Shown: in pieces, positions 26,540 through 35,798 of the stretch
Layout of the letters: each line of letters begins with the position of its first letter
Position numbering within the stretch: the first letter of the stretch is position 1
From: Mangrovimonas xylaniphaga
GTDB taxonomy: Bacteria; Bacteroidota; Bacteroidia; Flavobacteriales; Flavobacteriaceae
NCBI RefSeq assembly: GCF_001280435.1
Contig: NZ_LBIP01000019.1
Span: 124,001 to 188,000 of the forward strand
Direction of reading: 5' to 3'
DNA: 64,000 nucleotides
Translations under genes and position numbers: made by a program
The notes under the pieces: model-generated
The model's input: only the letters and a program-made list of their open reading frames with translations
The model's database searches: none
Told to the model about the DNA's origin: nothing

Positions 26540-27754
26540 ATGAGAAGAGTTGTAATTACGGGAATGGGAATTTACTCCTGTATCGGGGAAAATTTAGAGC
26601 AGGTCAAGGAGTCTCTTTATAAGGGGAAATCAGGTATTGTTGTAGATGAAGACCGTATTGCCTTTGGCTACAGATCTCCGTTAACAGGAATGGTCTCTCA
26701 ACCAAACTTAAAAGGCTTGCTTTCGCGCCGTCAGCGTATTAGTTTGGGGGAAGAAGGGGAATATGCTTATATATCTACTTTAGAAGCCTTGAAGAATGCT
26801 AAAATCGAACAGGACTTTTTAGATCAAAATGAAGTCGGGATTTTGTACGGAAATGATAGTACCGCTAAATCGGTTATTGAGTCTGTAGATAAAATTAGGG
26901 AAAAGAAAGATACTACTTTGGTCGGGTCTGGTGCAATTTTCCAAGGGATGAATTCTTCGGTAACCATGAACTTGTCTACCATCTTTAAATTGAAGGGCGT
27001 GAATTTTACCGTGAGTGCCGCTTGTGCCAGTGGTTCGCATTCCATCGGGATGGCTTATCATCTGATAAAAAGTGGTATGCAGGACTGCATTATTTGTGGA
27101 GGCGCACAGGAGATCAACAAAATGGCCATGGCAAGTTTTGATGGTTTGGGTGTGTTTTCAGTACATACTGACGAGCCTCAAAAGGCATCGCGGCCATTTG
27201 ATAAAGATAGGGACGGACTTGTGCCTAGTGGAGGTGCTGCGACTTTGGTTTTGGAAACTTATGAATCTGCCATGAAGCGAGGTGCTACCATTTATGGGGA
27301 AGTCTTGGGGTATGGATTTTCTTCCAATGGAGACCATATTTCTACTCCTAATGTAGACGGACCTGCTCGAGCCATGAAAATGGCTATTGAACAGGCAGCG
27401 ATTAAGGTTGAGGATATTCAATATGTTAATGCCCATGCTACCTCAACTCCGGTTGGAGATGCTAATGAAGCAAAGGCTATCTTGTCTGTTTTTGGTGAAA
27501 ATGGGCCTTATGTAAGTTCTACAAAATCTATGACAGGACATGAGTGTTGGATGGCTGGGGCAAGTGAGGTAATCTATTCTATTTTGATGATGCAGAATGA
27601 CTTTATAGCGCCCAATATAAACCTTGGTGAACCTGATGAAGCGGCGTCAAAATTAAATTTGGTGGCGGAAACAATAGATAAAAAATTTGATGTATTTTTG
27701 TCCAATTCTTTTGGATTTGGAGGGACAAATTCAGCATTAATAATTAAAAAATAA
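26540..27754 (+). CDS. Beta-ketoacyl-ACP synthase (KAS I/II type)
   Basis: This 404-residue thiolase-fold condensing enzyme has a complete Cys-His-His set: C162 in AACASGSHS, His in NAHATSTP and His in TGHECWMAGA, and the C-terminal NSFGFGGTNSAL. It catalyses decarboxylative condensation with malonyl-ACP. It is followed by its own ACP (10 nt gap), so it probably works on either the aryl polyene or the alkyl chain of the resorcinol. Which one cannot be told from sequence alone. Confidence 0.9.
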   Translation: MRRVVITGMGIYSCIGENLEQVKESLYKGKSGIVVDEDRIAFGYRSPLTGMVSQPNLKGLLSRRQRISLGEEGEYAYISTLEALKNAKIEQDFLDQNEVGILYGNDSTAKSVIESVDKIREKKDTTLVGSGAIFQGMNSSVTMNLSTIFKLKGVNFTVSAACASGSHSIGMAYHLIKSGMQDCIICGGAQEINKMAMASFDGLGVFSVHTDEPQKASRPFDKDRDGLVPSGGAATLVLETYESAMKRGATIYGEVLGYGFSSNGDHISTPNVDGPARAMKMAIEQAAIKVEDIQYVNAHATSTPVGDANEAKAILSVFGENGPYVSSTKSMTGHECWMAGASEVIYSILMMQNDFIAPNINLGEPDEAASKLNLVAETIDKKFDVFLSNSFGFGGTNSALIIKK

Positions 27755-27764
27755 GCGAGAGATA

Positions 27765-28007
27765 ATGGATAAAGAAGTTATCATTGATAAGATAAACGAC
27801 TTTCTTATTGACGAGTTTGAAGTGGAGGAGGATGACATTTCCGCAGAAGCTAACTTAAAAGAAACCTTAGAGCTGGATAGTTTGGATTTTGTGGACTTGG
27901 TTGTTGCTATAGAATCTAACTTCGGAGTAAAACTTGTCGGCGAAGACTTCATTGGTGTAGTGACACTGCAAGATTTTTATAATCTTATTGAACGAAAATT
28001 AAGCTAA
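27765..28007 (+). CDS. Acyl carrier protein 1
   Basis: This 80-residue acidic helical protein carries the 4'-phosphopantetheine attachment serine S39 in ELDSLDFVDLV. The length and charge match type II ACPs. It is one of two ACPs in the cluster (the other is at 38635-38892), which suggests separate carriers for two chains or for starter and extension. The modifying phosphopantetheinyl transferase is not encoded in the window. Confidence 0.93.
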   Translation: MDKEVIIDKINDFLIDEFEVEEDDISAEANLKETLELDSLDFVDLVVAIESNFGVKLVGEDFIGVVTLQDFYNLIERKLS

Positions 28008-28027
28008 GCATTTTACGTTAAAATTTT

Positions 28028-28915
28028 ATGGCTACCGAATGGGAGGGTAAATCCAGAGGCACCGTTTTTGGATATAGAATTTTTGTGTTCTTTATGCAGA
28101 AATTCGGGGTGCGCTCTGCCTATTTTATTCTTTATTTTGTAGCTGCCTATTACTGTCTGTTTGCATTGGACAGTTCAAAATCCATCTACTATTATTTTAG
28201 AAAAAGAAGAGGGTACTCATTTTGGAAGAGTATCCTTTGTATTTATAGAAATTACTATGTATTTGGAAAGACCATCATTGATAAGGTGGCTATTTCTTCA
28301 GGTCTCAAAGACTATTTTACTTACCAATTTGATGGGGTTGAGCTTTTGGAAGAAGCACTTAAAAAGAAACAAGGTGGAATTTTAATCAGTGCCCATGTGG
28401 GTAATTTTGAAATCGCCGAACACTTTTTTGGAGAACTGGAAGATTGTGCCTCCATCAATTTGTTGACCACAGATGTAGAACACACTGCCATCAAGGAATA
28501 TTTGGAAAGCGTTACGGTAAAATCCAATATTAAGCTCATCTTGATTCAGGAGGATCTTTCCCATATTTTCGAAATTAATGCGGCCTTGGCTCGAAACGAA
28601 TTGGTTTGCATTACTGGCGATAGGTATGTGAAGGGGTCTAAATTCATGGAGCATGAGTTGTTGGGGGAAACCGCACAATTTCCTGCTGGACCCTTTGTGC
28701 TGGCGTCAAGATTGCGTGTGCCGGTTTTGTTTGTGTATGTTATGAAAGAAACCAATAAACATTACCATTTGTATACACGGAAAGCACAATCCAAGCATAG
28801 GGATGCTGTTGGTTTGTTGGATGAATATACCAAAAGCGTAACCTGGATTCTTGAAAAGTATCCCTTACAATGGTTCAATTACTTCGATTTTTGGAAAACC
28901 GAAAATGAATCCTAA
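28028..28915 (+). CDS. LpxL/HtrB-like lysophospholipid acyltransferase-family protein
   Basis: The 295-residue protein has an N-terminal hydrophobic anchor (about residues 20-45) and the HxxxxE acyltransferase motif in SAHVGNFEIAEHF, as in LpxL-type late acyltransferases of lipid A. In flexirubin and aryl polyene clusters such proteins are thought to transfer the ACP-bound polyene to an acceptor. It is one of at least four candidate acyl-transfer enzymes in this cluster (others at 32366, 45284 and 51396). It is followed by a 52-nt gap before darA. Confidence 0.83.
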   Translation: MATEWEGKSRGTVFGYRIFVFFMQKFGVRSAYFILYFVAAYYCLFALDSSKSIYYYFRKRRGYSFWKSILCIYRNYYVFGKTIIDKVAISSGLKDYFTYQFDGVELLEEALKKKQGGILISAHVGNFEIAEHFFGELEDCASINLLTTDVEHTAIKEYLESVTVKSNIKLILIQEDLSHIFEINAALARNELVCITGDRYVKGSKFMEHELLGETAQFPAGPFVLASRLRVPVLFVYVMKETNKHYHLYTRKAQSKHRDAVGLLDEYTKSVTWILEKYPLQWFNYFDFWKTENES

Positions 28916-28967
28916 ACTTGATTTTTTTTTTGATTAATTATTCCGTAATTACAGGAAAAATTAATTT

Positions 28968-29882
28968 TTGAAAAAAGTCCTCGTAATACACTATTCCCAA
29001 TCGGGTCAACTTACAGAAATTGTCAATAATGTTAGTGCTCCTTTAATTTCGGAAGGACATCATGTGGACTTTTTGGAAATTGAAATGGAGACACCGTTTC
29101 CGTTTCCGTGGCCAAAAAATAAGTTTCTGGATGCCTTTCCTGAGTCTTTTTTACAAATTCCACAAAAAATAAAGCCAATTCCACTGTCTATAAAAAACAC
29201 GGATTATGACTTAGTGATTTTTGGGTATAGTGTTTGGTATTTGACGCCTTCCATTCCTGCCAATTCATTTTTGGAAAGTGAGGAAGGAAAACAGTTGTTG
29301 GCCAATACCAAGGTAGTGACGGTTATAGGCTGTAGGAATATGTGGGTGATGGCCCAAGAGAAAGTTAAAGAGAAATTAAAAGCCATTAATGCAGAGTTGG
29401 TGGGGAATATTGTTTTGGTAGATAGACATATTAATCACGTAAGTGTCATCACTATCGTAAAATGGATGTTTACGGGAGAAAAGAAGCGCTATCTTGGAAT
29501 TTTTCCAAAACCTGGCGTGTCCCAGAAGGATATAGAAGAGTCTGAAAGATTTGGAACTGTTATTTCCAATGCTTTGAAAGTAGACGAATATTCGAGTCTT
29601 CAGGATGGTCTACTTGCAAAAGGGGCAGTCATGATCAAACCATTTTTGGTGGTGGCAGACCAACGTGCCAATGTGTTGTTTTCTAAGTGGGCAAACCTTA
29701 TTCAAAACAAATCAAATAAGGATTCATCCAAGCGCCCTTTTTGGATTAAAATTTTTAAATATTACCTATTATTTGCCATTTGGATTATTGCCCCTGTTGT
29801 TTTTATTCTATTTTTGTTAAGCTATCTTCCTCTATATGGGAAGATAAAGAGAGACAAGGTGTATTTTTCATCTGTTTCATAA
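28968..29882 (+). CDS. darA: DarA, dialkylresorcinol biosynthesis protein
   Basis: The 304-residue protein begins with a flavodoxin-like segment (VLVIHYSQSGQLTEIV), and its overall sequence matches the DarA family, annotated as dialkylresorcinol condensing enzyme. In characterised dar pathways DarB joins and cyclises two acyl chains and DarA is needed to reach the aromatic resorcinol. The C-terminus holds a hydrophobic stretch (about 263-295), so it may be membrane attached. The start is TTG at 28968, since no ATG fits the conserved N-terminus. darB follows after 23 nt. Confidence 0.87.
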   Translation: MKKVLVIHYSQSGQLTEIVNNVSAPLISEGHHVDFLEIEMETPFPFPWPKNKFLDAFPESFLQIPQKIKPIPLSIKNTDYDLVIFGYSVWYLTPSIPANSFLESEEGKQLLANTKVVTVIGCRNMWVMAQEKVKEKLKAINAELVGNIVLVDRHINHVSVITIVKWMFTGEKKRYLGIFPKPGVSQKDIEESERFGTVISNALKVDEYSSLQDGLLAKGAVMIKPFLVVADQRANVLFSKWANLIQNKSNKDSSKRPFWIKIFKYYLLFAIWIIAPVVFILFLLSYLPLYGKIKRDKVYFSSVS

Positions 29883-29905
29883 TATAAGAAGGCCCTAGTT
29901 AATAT

Positions 29906-31039
29906 ATGAAAGAAGTTTACATAACTAAAACATCAAATTTTTTGCCTAACCGCCCTATCAGCAATGATGAAATGGAGGCAAAATTAGGAGAAATTAATGG
30001 GGTGCCATCCAAGGGACGCCGACTAGTTTTGAGAAACAACCAAATAAAGACAAGGTATTACGCGTTGGACGATGAGGGAAATGTGACGCACAATAATGCA
30101 GAGTTGGCCAAAGAGGCTATCTTAAATTTATGTGATGAAAATTTTCCGGCTGAAGAAATTGAACTTTTGTCTTGCGGTACCTCCAGTCCAGATCAAATTT
30201 TGCCATCCCATGCTTCTATGGTACATGGAGCTCTTAAGGGAGGAAATGCTGAAATCAATTCGCCTTCTGGAGCTTGTTGTTCTGGAATGAATGCCCTTAA
30301 GTATGGTTTTTTGTCTGTGAAGTCAGGGCAGACCGATAATGCGGTTTGTTCAGGGTCTGAACGAACGTCTTCATGGTTTAGGGCTACCATTTATACTAGC
30401 GAAATTGAACATTTAAAGGAGCTCGAAGAAAAGCCCATTATTGCTTTCAATAAGGATTTTTTGAGATGGATGCTGTCTGACGGCGCTGGAGCTTTTTTGT
30501 TGGAGAATGAGCCGAAGGGAAATTGCCCTTTGCGTATAGAGTGGATGGAAGGATATTCGTATGCTTTTGAATTGGAAGCTTGCATGTATGCTGGTGGTGA
30601 TAAAATGACGGACGGGTCCTTAAAGGGATGGAGTGAATATCATTCTGAGGAGTGGAGTCAGCAATCCATTTTTGCTGCGAAGCAAGATGTGAAATTATTG
30701 GATCAACACATTCTTAAGAAGGGAGTAGACAGCTTGAAATTGGCCTTGGATAAACATAGTTTAGCACCAGAGGATATCGATTATTTCCTTCCGCATATTT
30801 CTTCTTATTATTTTAAAGATTCCTTATACGAACAAATGAAAGCCAATGGCGTACACATTCCTATGGAAAACTGGTTCACCAATTTGGCGACTGTGGGAAA
30901 TGTGGGGTCGGCTTCTATTTATATTATGTTGGATGAATTGGTGAATTCTGGAAAATTGAAAAAAGGCGACAAGATTTTATTGTCGGTTCCAGAGAGTGCC
31001 CGTTTTTCATATGCATATGCATTTTTAACAGTGTGCTAA
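29906..31039 (+). CDS. darB: DarB, KAS III-like dialkylresorcinol ketosynthase
   Basis: This 377-residue FabH-like enzyme has the Cys-His-Asn set: C125 in ACCSGM, H297 in FLPHISSYY and N332 in GNVGSAS. DarB enzymes condense and cyclise a 3-oxoacyl and an enoyl or acyl thioester to make the dialkylcyclohexanedione precursor of dialkylresorcinol. Next to darA, this gives the alcohol half of flexirubin, which is later esterified with the aryl polyene acid. The next gene starts 1 nt after the stop. Confidence 0.9.
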   Translation: MKEVYITKTSNFLPNRPISNDEMEAKLGEINGVPSKGRRLVLRNNQIKTRYYALDDEGNVTHNNAELAKEAILNLCDENFPAEEIELLSCGTSSPDQILPSHASMVHGALKGGNAEINSPSGACCSGMNALKYGFLSVKSGQTDNAVCSGSERTSSWFRATIYTSEIEHLKELEEKPIIAFNKDFLRWMLSDGAGAFLLENEPKGNCPLRIEWMEGYSYAFELEACMYAGGDKMTDGSLKGWSEYHSEEWSQQSIFAAKQDVKLLDQHILKKGVDSLKLALDKHSLAPEDIDYFLPHISSYYFKDSLYEQMKANGVHIPMENWFTNLATVGNVGSASIYIMLDELVNSGKLKKGDKILLSVPESARFSYAYAFLTVC

Positions 31040-31040
31040 T

Positions 31041-31472
31041 ATGGTTGAAAACGAGTTTCCAATTACCGATGTACTGCCATTGATTCCACAACGATATCCC
31101 TTTGTGATGGTAGATGCGCTTAAAGAATTTTCTAAAACAGAAGTTGTATCGTCTTTTACTATTTTGGAAGATAATATCATGACGGTTCAAGGAGGGTTTA
31201 CAGAACCTGGCTTGGTGGAAAACATGGCGCAAACGGTGGCCTTGCATACGGGCTATGATTATTATCGCAGGGGAGAAGAAGCGCCAACGGGATATATTGG
31301 TTCCATTAAAAAAACGAGCATAAAAAAGTTGCCAGTGGTAGGTGATACCGTTACTACAAAAGCCATGATTTTACATGAAATTATGGGAGTGACCATGGTG
31401 AATGTAAAAGTATATAATGCCGAAGGAGAGGAAATTGCCTCAGGTGAAATGAAAACGGTTATTGCTGGCTAA
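31041..31472 (+). CDS. Hotdog-fold dehydratase-like subunit lacking the catalytic His
   Basis: This 143-residue protein follows the FabZ layout: LIPQRYPFVMVDAL matches the FabZ N-terminal helix, and E60 in GLVENMAQ aligns with the FabZ catalytic Glu. However, the HFPGxP segment with the catalytic His is deleted and reads VQGGFTEPG. It therefore probably needs a partner that supplies His. The gene starts 1 nt after darB and its stop overlaps the next start by 1 nt. A role in 3-hydroxyacyl-ACP dehydration as part of a heteromer is inference. Confidence 0.85.
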   Translation: MVENEFPITDVLPLIPQRYPFVMVDALKEFSKTEVVSSFTILEDNIMTVQGGFTEPGLVENMAQTVALHTGYDYYRRGEEAPTGYIGSIKKTSIKKLPVVGDTVTTKAMILHEIMGVTMVNVKVYNAEGEEIASGEMKTVIAG

Positions 31473-31927
31473 TGGAGGTTTTTAAGGCTTTGGATATTTC
31501 TCAATTTTTGCCGCACAGGCCGCCATTCCTGATGGTAGATTATGTGCTTTCCATCAGCGATGAGCATGTGTCTACGTCTTTTGAAATCAAGCTAGATAAT
31601 ATTTTTGTCGAAAACGGAGTTTTTAATGAGGTAGGAATGGTAGAACATGCCGCTCAAACCTGTTCGGCCATTGTAGGGAAAAGTTATTATACCAACCAAG
31701 AAGAAGCGAAGCCAGAAAATAAACTGATTGGCTTTATTAGTGCTATTAAAAAGGTGCTAATTTATGAGTGCCCAAAAGTTGAAGAAACCATTGTTTCGGA
31801 GGCTGTTCTAAAATCTAGATTTGATTCCGATAATTATAGCATTTGCACTTTTGAATGTAGTGTTTGCCAAGGAGAGAATACACTGCTAACTTGTGAAATG
31901 AATTTGTTTATTCAAGAAACAGAGTAG
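31472..31927 (+). CDS. Second hotdog-fold dehydratase-like subunit lacking the catalytic His
   Basis: This 151-residue paralog of the preceding protein has FLPHRPPFLMVDYV and the Glu site E58 in GMVEHAAQ, and again no HFPG segment (it reads FVENGVFNEVG). Two Glu-only subunits in tandem and one His-only protein at 43212 make a split active site plausible. The start codon overlaps the previous stop (TAATG), so translation is coupled. The substrate is probably a 3-hydroxyacyl-ACP intermediate. Confidence 0.83.
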   Translation: MEVFKALDISQFLPHRPPFLMVDYVLSISDEHVSTSFEIKLDNIFVENGVFNEVGMVEHAAQTCSAIVGKSYYTNQEEAKPENKLIGFISAIKKVLIYECPKVEETIVSEAVLKSRFDSDNYSICTFECSVCQGENTLLTCEMNLFIQETE

Positions 31928-31932
31928 AGGTC

Positions 31933-32376
31933 ATGAAAAAGGAAGAGGTACCCCAGGATGAAAGTAACATTCAGTCTACAAACCAAAAGGAACTGTGCTA
32001 TGCCGTTGGAGAAGATGGTAAATATACGACGGCCTTGAGTTCTGGTTGGGATCCTAAAACCATAGCCTTGAATAATGCCATTGAGGAAATTCAAAATCGG
32101 ATTTCGAATGCCAAAGAACGTGTTCTTAACAATCAAACAAGTCCTATAGAGTTTTATATGGAATCCCATAAAATGGACCTGTCTATTTTGGCAAGTTATG
32201 TTGGTCTTTGGCAATGGCGGGTGAAACGTCACTTTAAACCTAAGGTGTTTCAAGGGCTTTCCAATAAAATGTTACAGCGGTATGCCGAGGTGTTTGATGT
32301 ATCCTTGGAAACATTGAAAGATATTACATTATATAAAACCCCAGAGATAAAAAATAATACCCCAGATGAAAATTGA
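31933..32376 (+). CDS. Small cytoplasmic protein with HTH-like C-terminal half
   Basis: I do not recognise a named family for this 147-residue protein. It has no signal peptide or membrane segment. Residues about 75-135 (MDLSILASYVGLWQWRV, then LQRYAEVFDVSLETLKD) look like an XRE/Cro-type helix-turn-helix, where the end LxxYAxxFxVSLExL is typical. The N-terminal part (about 20-60) could be a small ligand-binding unit. It overlaps the BtrH-like gene by 11 nt and lies inside the cluster, so it might regulate it or assist assembly. Confidence 0.7.
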   Translation: MKKEEVPQDESNIQSTNQKELCYAVGEDGKYTTALSSGWDPKTIALNNAIEEIQNRISNAKERVLNNQTSPIEFYMESHKMDLSILASYVGLWQWRVKRHFKPKVFQGLSNKMLQRYAEVFDVSLETLKDITLYKTPEIKNNTPDEN

Positions 32377-33361
32377 ATTTAAGCACCAACAATCGGCACA
32401 TTGTGAAAATGGTGTGATCTCTAATTTGATGAGGCATCACGGGTTCGATATCAGTGAACCTCTTGCCTTTGGTATTGGTTCGGGGTTGTTTTTTTGTTAT
32501 GTGCCTTTTATAAAGGTGAATCATGCACCGGCCTTTACTTACCGTGCCTTACCTGGGATTATTTTCAAACGCTTTGCCAAGCGCGTTGGTATTAAAATTA
32601 AGCGTGAAAAATTTAAGGATCCAAAGTTGGCAAAGGTAAGATTAGATGAAAACCTGAACAATAACAATCCAGTAGGCTTACAGGTAGGGGTGTATAATCT
32701 CGTGTATTTTCCAGATGATTACCGCTTTCATTTCAATGCCCATAATTTGGTGGTTTATGGAAAGGAAGATCAAACGTATCTGATTAGTGATCCTGTTATG
32801 GAAACCGTTACTACCTTAACCGATAAGGAACTTGAAAAAGTTCGGTTTGCCAAAGGAGCTTTTGCACCCAAAGGTCAAATCTATTATCCTGTAGATTTTC
32901 CTGAAAAACTGAAGATTCAAAGTGCCATTGTGAAAGGCATCAAGCATACTTGTAAAGATATGTTGGCGCCTATGCCGCTCATTGGTGTAAAAGGTATTCG
33001 CTATACGGCAAGGCTCATCAAAAAATGGCCAAAAACTAAGGGTGTCAAACTTGCCAATCACTATTTAGGCCAAATAGTTAGAATGCAGGAAGAGATTGGT
33101 ACCGGAGGCGGAGGCTTTAGGTATATCTATGGGGCATTTTTACAGGAAGCAAGTGGCATTTTGAACAATCCAGAATTGGAAGTGCTTTCCAAAGAAATTA
33201 CTGAAATAGGCGATTTATGGCGGGATTTTGCATTGGAAGCTTCCAGAATTTATAAAAATCGAAGTGCCCAGGTGGACGCTTATGTAAAAGTAGCTACACA
33301 GTTGGAGCATATTGCAGATAGAGAAGAAACATTCTTTAAAAAATTAAAAAAAACTATTTAA
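32366..33361 (+). CDS. BtrH N-terminal-domain acyltransferase-like protein
   Basis: The 331-residue protein matches the BtrH N-terminal domain plus DUF4872-like layout. BtrH transfers an acyl group from an ACP to an aminoglycoside in butirosin synthesis. A papain-like Cys-His-Asp set is visible: C13 in SAHCENG, H126 in FNAHNLVVYG and D142 in LISDPV. A natural hypothesis is transfer of an ACP-bound acyl chain to a hydroxyl, possibly the ester bond between polyene and resorcinol. It overlaps the preceding gene by 11 nt and precedes the ABC genes by 5 nt. Confidence 0.78.
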   Translation: MKIEFKHQQSAHCENGVISNLMRHHGFDISEPLAFGIGSGLFFCYVPFIKVNHAPAFTYRALPGIIFKRFAKRVGIKIKREKFKDPKLAKVRLDENLNNNNPVGLQVGVYNLVYFPDDYRFHFNAHNLVVYGKEDQTYLISDPVMETVTTLTDKELEKVRFAKGAFAPKGQIYYPVDFPEKLKIQSAIVKGIKHTCKDMLAPMPLIGVKGIRYTARLIKKWPKTKGVKLANHYLGQIVRMQEEIGTGGGGFRYIYGAFLQEASGILNNPELEVLSKEITEIGDLWRDFALEASRIYKNRSAQVDAYVKVATQLEHIADREETFFKKLKKTI

Positions 33362-33366
33362 GGCAA

Positions 33367-34110
33367 ATGATTTCTATCCAGCACATATCCAAAAAGTACA
33401 AAGGAGCCGATAATTATTCGGTTCTTGACTTGGATTTGCACATTGCTGAAAGAGAAATTTTTGGTCTTCTGGGGCCCAATGGAGCTGGAAAAACTACGTT
33501 GATTTCCATGTTATGTGCCTTGATAAAACCTACTTCGGGGACGTTCTCAATTGATGGTTTAACCTATAAAGAAAACAAAAGAAAATTAAAGCAATTGATA
33601 GGTATTGTTCCTCAGGAATATGCTTTGTATCCTTCCTTGACCGCCTTTGAAAATCTTCAATATTTTGGAAGTATGTATGGGTTAAAAGGAAAGGAGTTGC
33701 ATGATAAAATCACCAATTTTTTAGAGCATTTGGGCTTGGGGAAATTCGCTAACAAACGAATCGAGACTTTTTCGGGCGGTATGAAGCGTCGCGTAAACTT
33801 GATTGCAAGCATTCTTCACGAACCAAAAGTATTGTTTTTGGATGAGCCAACAGTTGGTGTGGATGTGCAATCCAAAAATGTCATTATTCAGTTTCTTCAA
33901 GAGCTTAATGCCAAAGGCACCACAATTATTTACACGTCGCATCACCTTAATGAAGCTGAAAACTTCTGTACTAAAGTGGCCATTATAGACCATGGAAAAA
34001 TTATAGTAGAAGGAGAGCCTGCACATTTAATTCATACTAACGAAGGCGCTCATAGCCTTGAGGATGTGTTTTTAAGTTTAACGGGAAAAGCACTTCGGGA
34101 CCATGCATAA
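33367..34110 (+). CDS. ABC transporter ATP-binding protein
   Basis: This 247-residue ATPase has Walker A GPNGAGKTT, Q-loop VPQEY, signature FSGGMKRRV, Walker B VLFLDEPTVGVD and switch His in TSHHLNEAE. It is of the DrrA/CcmA-like exporter class. It overlaps the permease gene by 8 nt. The pair probably moves a pigment precursor or a lipid-like product across the inner membrane. Confidence 0.95.
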   Translation: MISIQHISKKYKGADNYSVLDLDLHIAEREIFGLLGPNGAGKTTLISMLCALIKPTSGTFSIDGLTYKENKRKLKQLIGIVPQEYALYPSLTAFENLQYFGSMYGLKGKELHDKITNFLEHLGLGKFANKRIETFSGGMKRRVNLIASILHEPKVLFLDEPTVGVDVQSKNVIIQFLQELNAKGTTIIYTSHHLNEAENFCTKVAIIDHGKIIVEGEPAHLIHTNEGAHSLEDVFLSLTGKALRDHA

Positions 34111-35368
34111 ATTATGGGCAAGCACATATAAAGAGTTTTTGTTGCTCATCAGAGATATGGGAGGGGTGGCCATTTTGTTTGTCATGCCCCTGGTGCTTAT
34201 CATTACTATCACCTTGATTCAAGATAGCACCTTTCAAACCGTAAAGGATATTAAGATTCCAATTTTGATTGTGGATAAGGATCATGGTGACGTAGCAAAA
34301 ACCATGTTGGAAGGTTTGGAAGATTCCAATTCTTTTGAGGTTATTGAAAAGCAAACCGAAGAGGAAGCCAAAAACTTGGTGTCCAAAGGCGAGTATCAAT
34401 TGGCTGTAATCATCCCCGAGAAATTGACAGAGGATTTGCATCAAAAAATCAGCAATAATGTGGATGGAATCATGGCGAAAGTGATGGGAGAAGAAGCCGA
34501 TTCCTTGCCAAAGCCTGATGTGGAAAATAAAGAAGTGAAGCTATATTTCGATCCTGCCACCCAACAGTCTTTTAAAAGTTCGGTAAAAAATGGGATTGAT
34601 AAAATGATATCAAAAATAGAGACACAATCTATTTACAAAGCATTTCAAGAGCAGATTTCGGACAACCCTGAGGAAGCCATTTTTGAAACCGAAAATTTTA
34701 TCACGTTTACGGAGATTCTACCAAAGATTGAAGGCCGGGATGTGTTGCCTAATTCGGTACAGCATAATGTGCCAGCTTGGACGTTGTTCGCCATCTTTTT
34801 TATCATTGTTCCTCTGTCCATTAATATGGTCAAGGAAAAAAGCCAGGGAACTTTTGTTCGATTACGAACCAACCCTGTTTCCTACGCTACTGTATTGGGA
34901 GGAAAAACTATCTTGTATTTGCTAGTGTGCCTCATTCAGTTTGTGTTGATGTTGTTGGTCGGGGTATATGTGTTCCCTGCCATGGGGCTTCCGGCTTTGG
35001 ATGTGTCTGGACGTTTACCTTTGTTGTTTGTAGTGGCTCTTTTTTCGGGCTTGGCTGCAATTGGCTTAGGTTTGCTGTTGGGAACCTTGGCAAAAACCCA
35101 AGAACAATCGGCTCCTTTTGGGGCGACTTTTGTTGTGATATTGGCCGCAGTGGGAGGTGTTTGGGTGCCAGTGTTTATCATGCCTAAGTTCATGCAAGTG
35201 CTATCCAATATTTCTCCAATGAATTGGGGTTTGAATGCCTTTTACGACGTGTTTTTGCGTCAGGCCAGCTTGATGGATATTGTTCCAGAAATAACATTAC
35301 TTTTTATATTTTTTATATTAACTACCATAATTGCCATTGTTTATAATGAAAAGAAAAATGCTGTCTAA
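34103..35368 (+). CDS. ABC-2 type transporter permease
   Basis: The 421-residue protein has one N-terminal transmembrane helix, a large extracytoplasmic loop (about residues 45-225) and five or so C-terminal helices, the layout of ABC-2 permeases of the YhgE/DrrB-like type. It forms an exporter with the ATPase just upstream. Export of flexirubin to the outer membrane is the obvious suggestion; the sequence does not show the substrate. Its end overlaps the thioesterase start. Confidence 0.92.
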   Translation: MHKLWASTYKEFLLLIRDMGGVAILFVMPLVLIITITLIQDSTFQTVKDIKIPILIVDKDHGDVAKTMLEGLEDSNSFEVIEKQTEEEAKNLVSKGEYQLAVIIPEKLTEDLHQKISNNVDGIMAKVMGEEADSLPKPDVENKEVKLYFDPATQQSFKSSVKNGIDKMISKIETQSIYKAFQEQISDNPEEAIFETENFITFTEILPKIEGRDVLPNSVQHNVPAWTLFAIFFIIVPLSINMVKEKSQGTFVRLRTNPVSYATVLGGKTILYLLVCLIQFVLMLLVGVYVFPAMGLPALDVSGRLPLLFVVALFSGLAAIGLGLLLGTLAKTQEQSAPFGATFVVILAAVGGVWVPVFIMPKFMQVLSNISPMNWGLNAFYDVFLRQASLMDIVPEITLLFIFFILTTIIAIVYNEKKNAV

Positions 35369-35798
35369 ACAGAAAGAAATTGTGCACGTGAGTGAGGTGA
35401 GAGTGCGTTTTGTGGAAACTGATCCCTTGGGCATTGTGTGGCACGGCAATTACATTCAGTATTTTGAAGATGGAAGGGAAGCTTTCGGAAGAGAGCACGG
35501 AATTTCATATTTGGACCAAAAAGAGCATGGGTATGCTACACCTATCGTAAAATCTAGTACAGACCATAAGCTACCGTTGAAGTACGGCGATGTGGCCACT
35601 GTTAAAACCATTTATGTGGATACACCTGCAGCTAAAATGGTGTTTCGTTATGAAATATATAACCAGAATCAGCAATTGGTGTGCACAGGTGAGACCATTC
35701 AGGTGTTTGTAGATAAGATAGGAGAAGGAGACTTGTCTTTAAATATTCCTCCATTTTTTATGGAATGGAAACAAAAAGTGGGGCTACTGGATGAATAA
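35346..35798 (+). CDS. 4-hydroxybenzoyl-CoA thioesterase-like hotdog protein
   Basis: The sequence FVETDPLGIVWHGNYIQYFE is the 4HBT/YbgC thioesterase signature, with candidate catalytic D26 when counted from ATG 35346. ATG 35358 is an equally possible start. The gene overlaps the permease end by 23 nt, and a TTG at 35331 is less likely. It would hydrolyse an acyl-CoA or acyl-ACP, perhaps to release or proofread polyene chains. It overlaps the next ketosynthase start by 8 nt. Confidence 0.85.
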   Translation: MKRKMLSKQKEIVHVSEVRVRFVETDPLGIVWHGNYIQYFEDGREAFGREHGISYLDQKEHGYATPIVKSSTDHKLPLKYGDVATVKTIYVDTPAAKMVFRYEIYNQNQQLVCTGETIQVFVDKIGEGDLSLNIPPFFMEWKQKVGLLDE

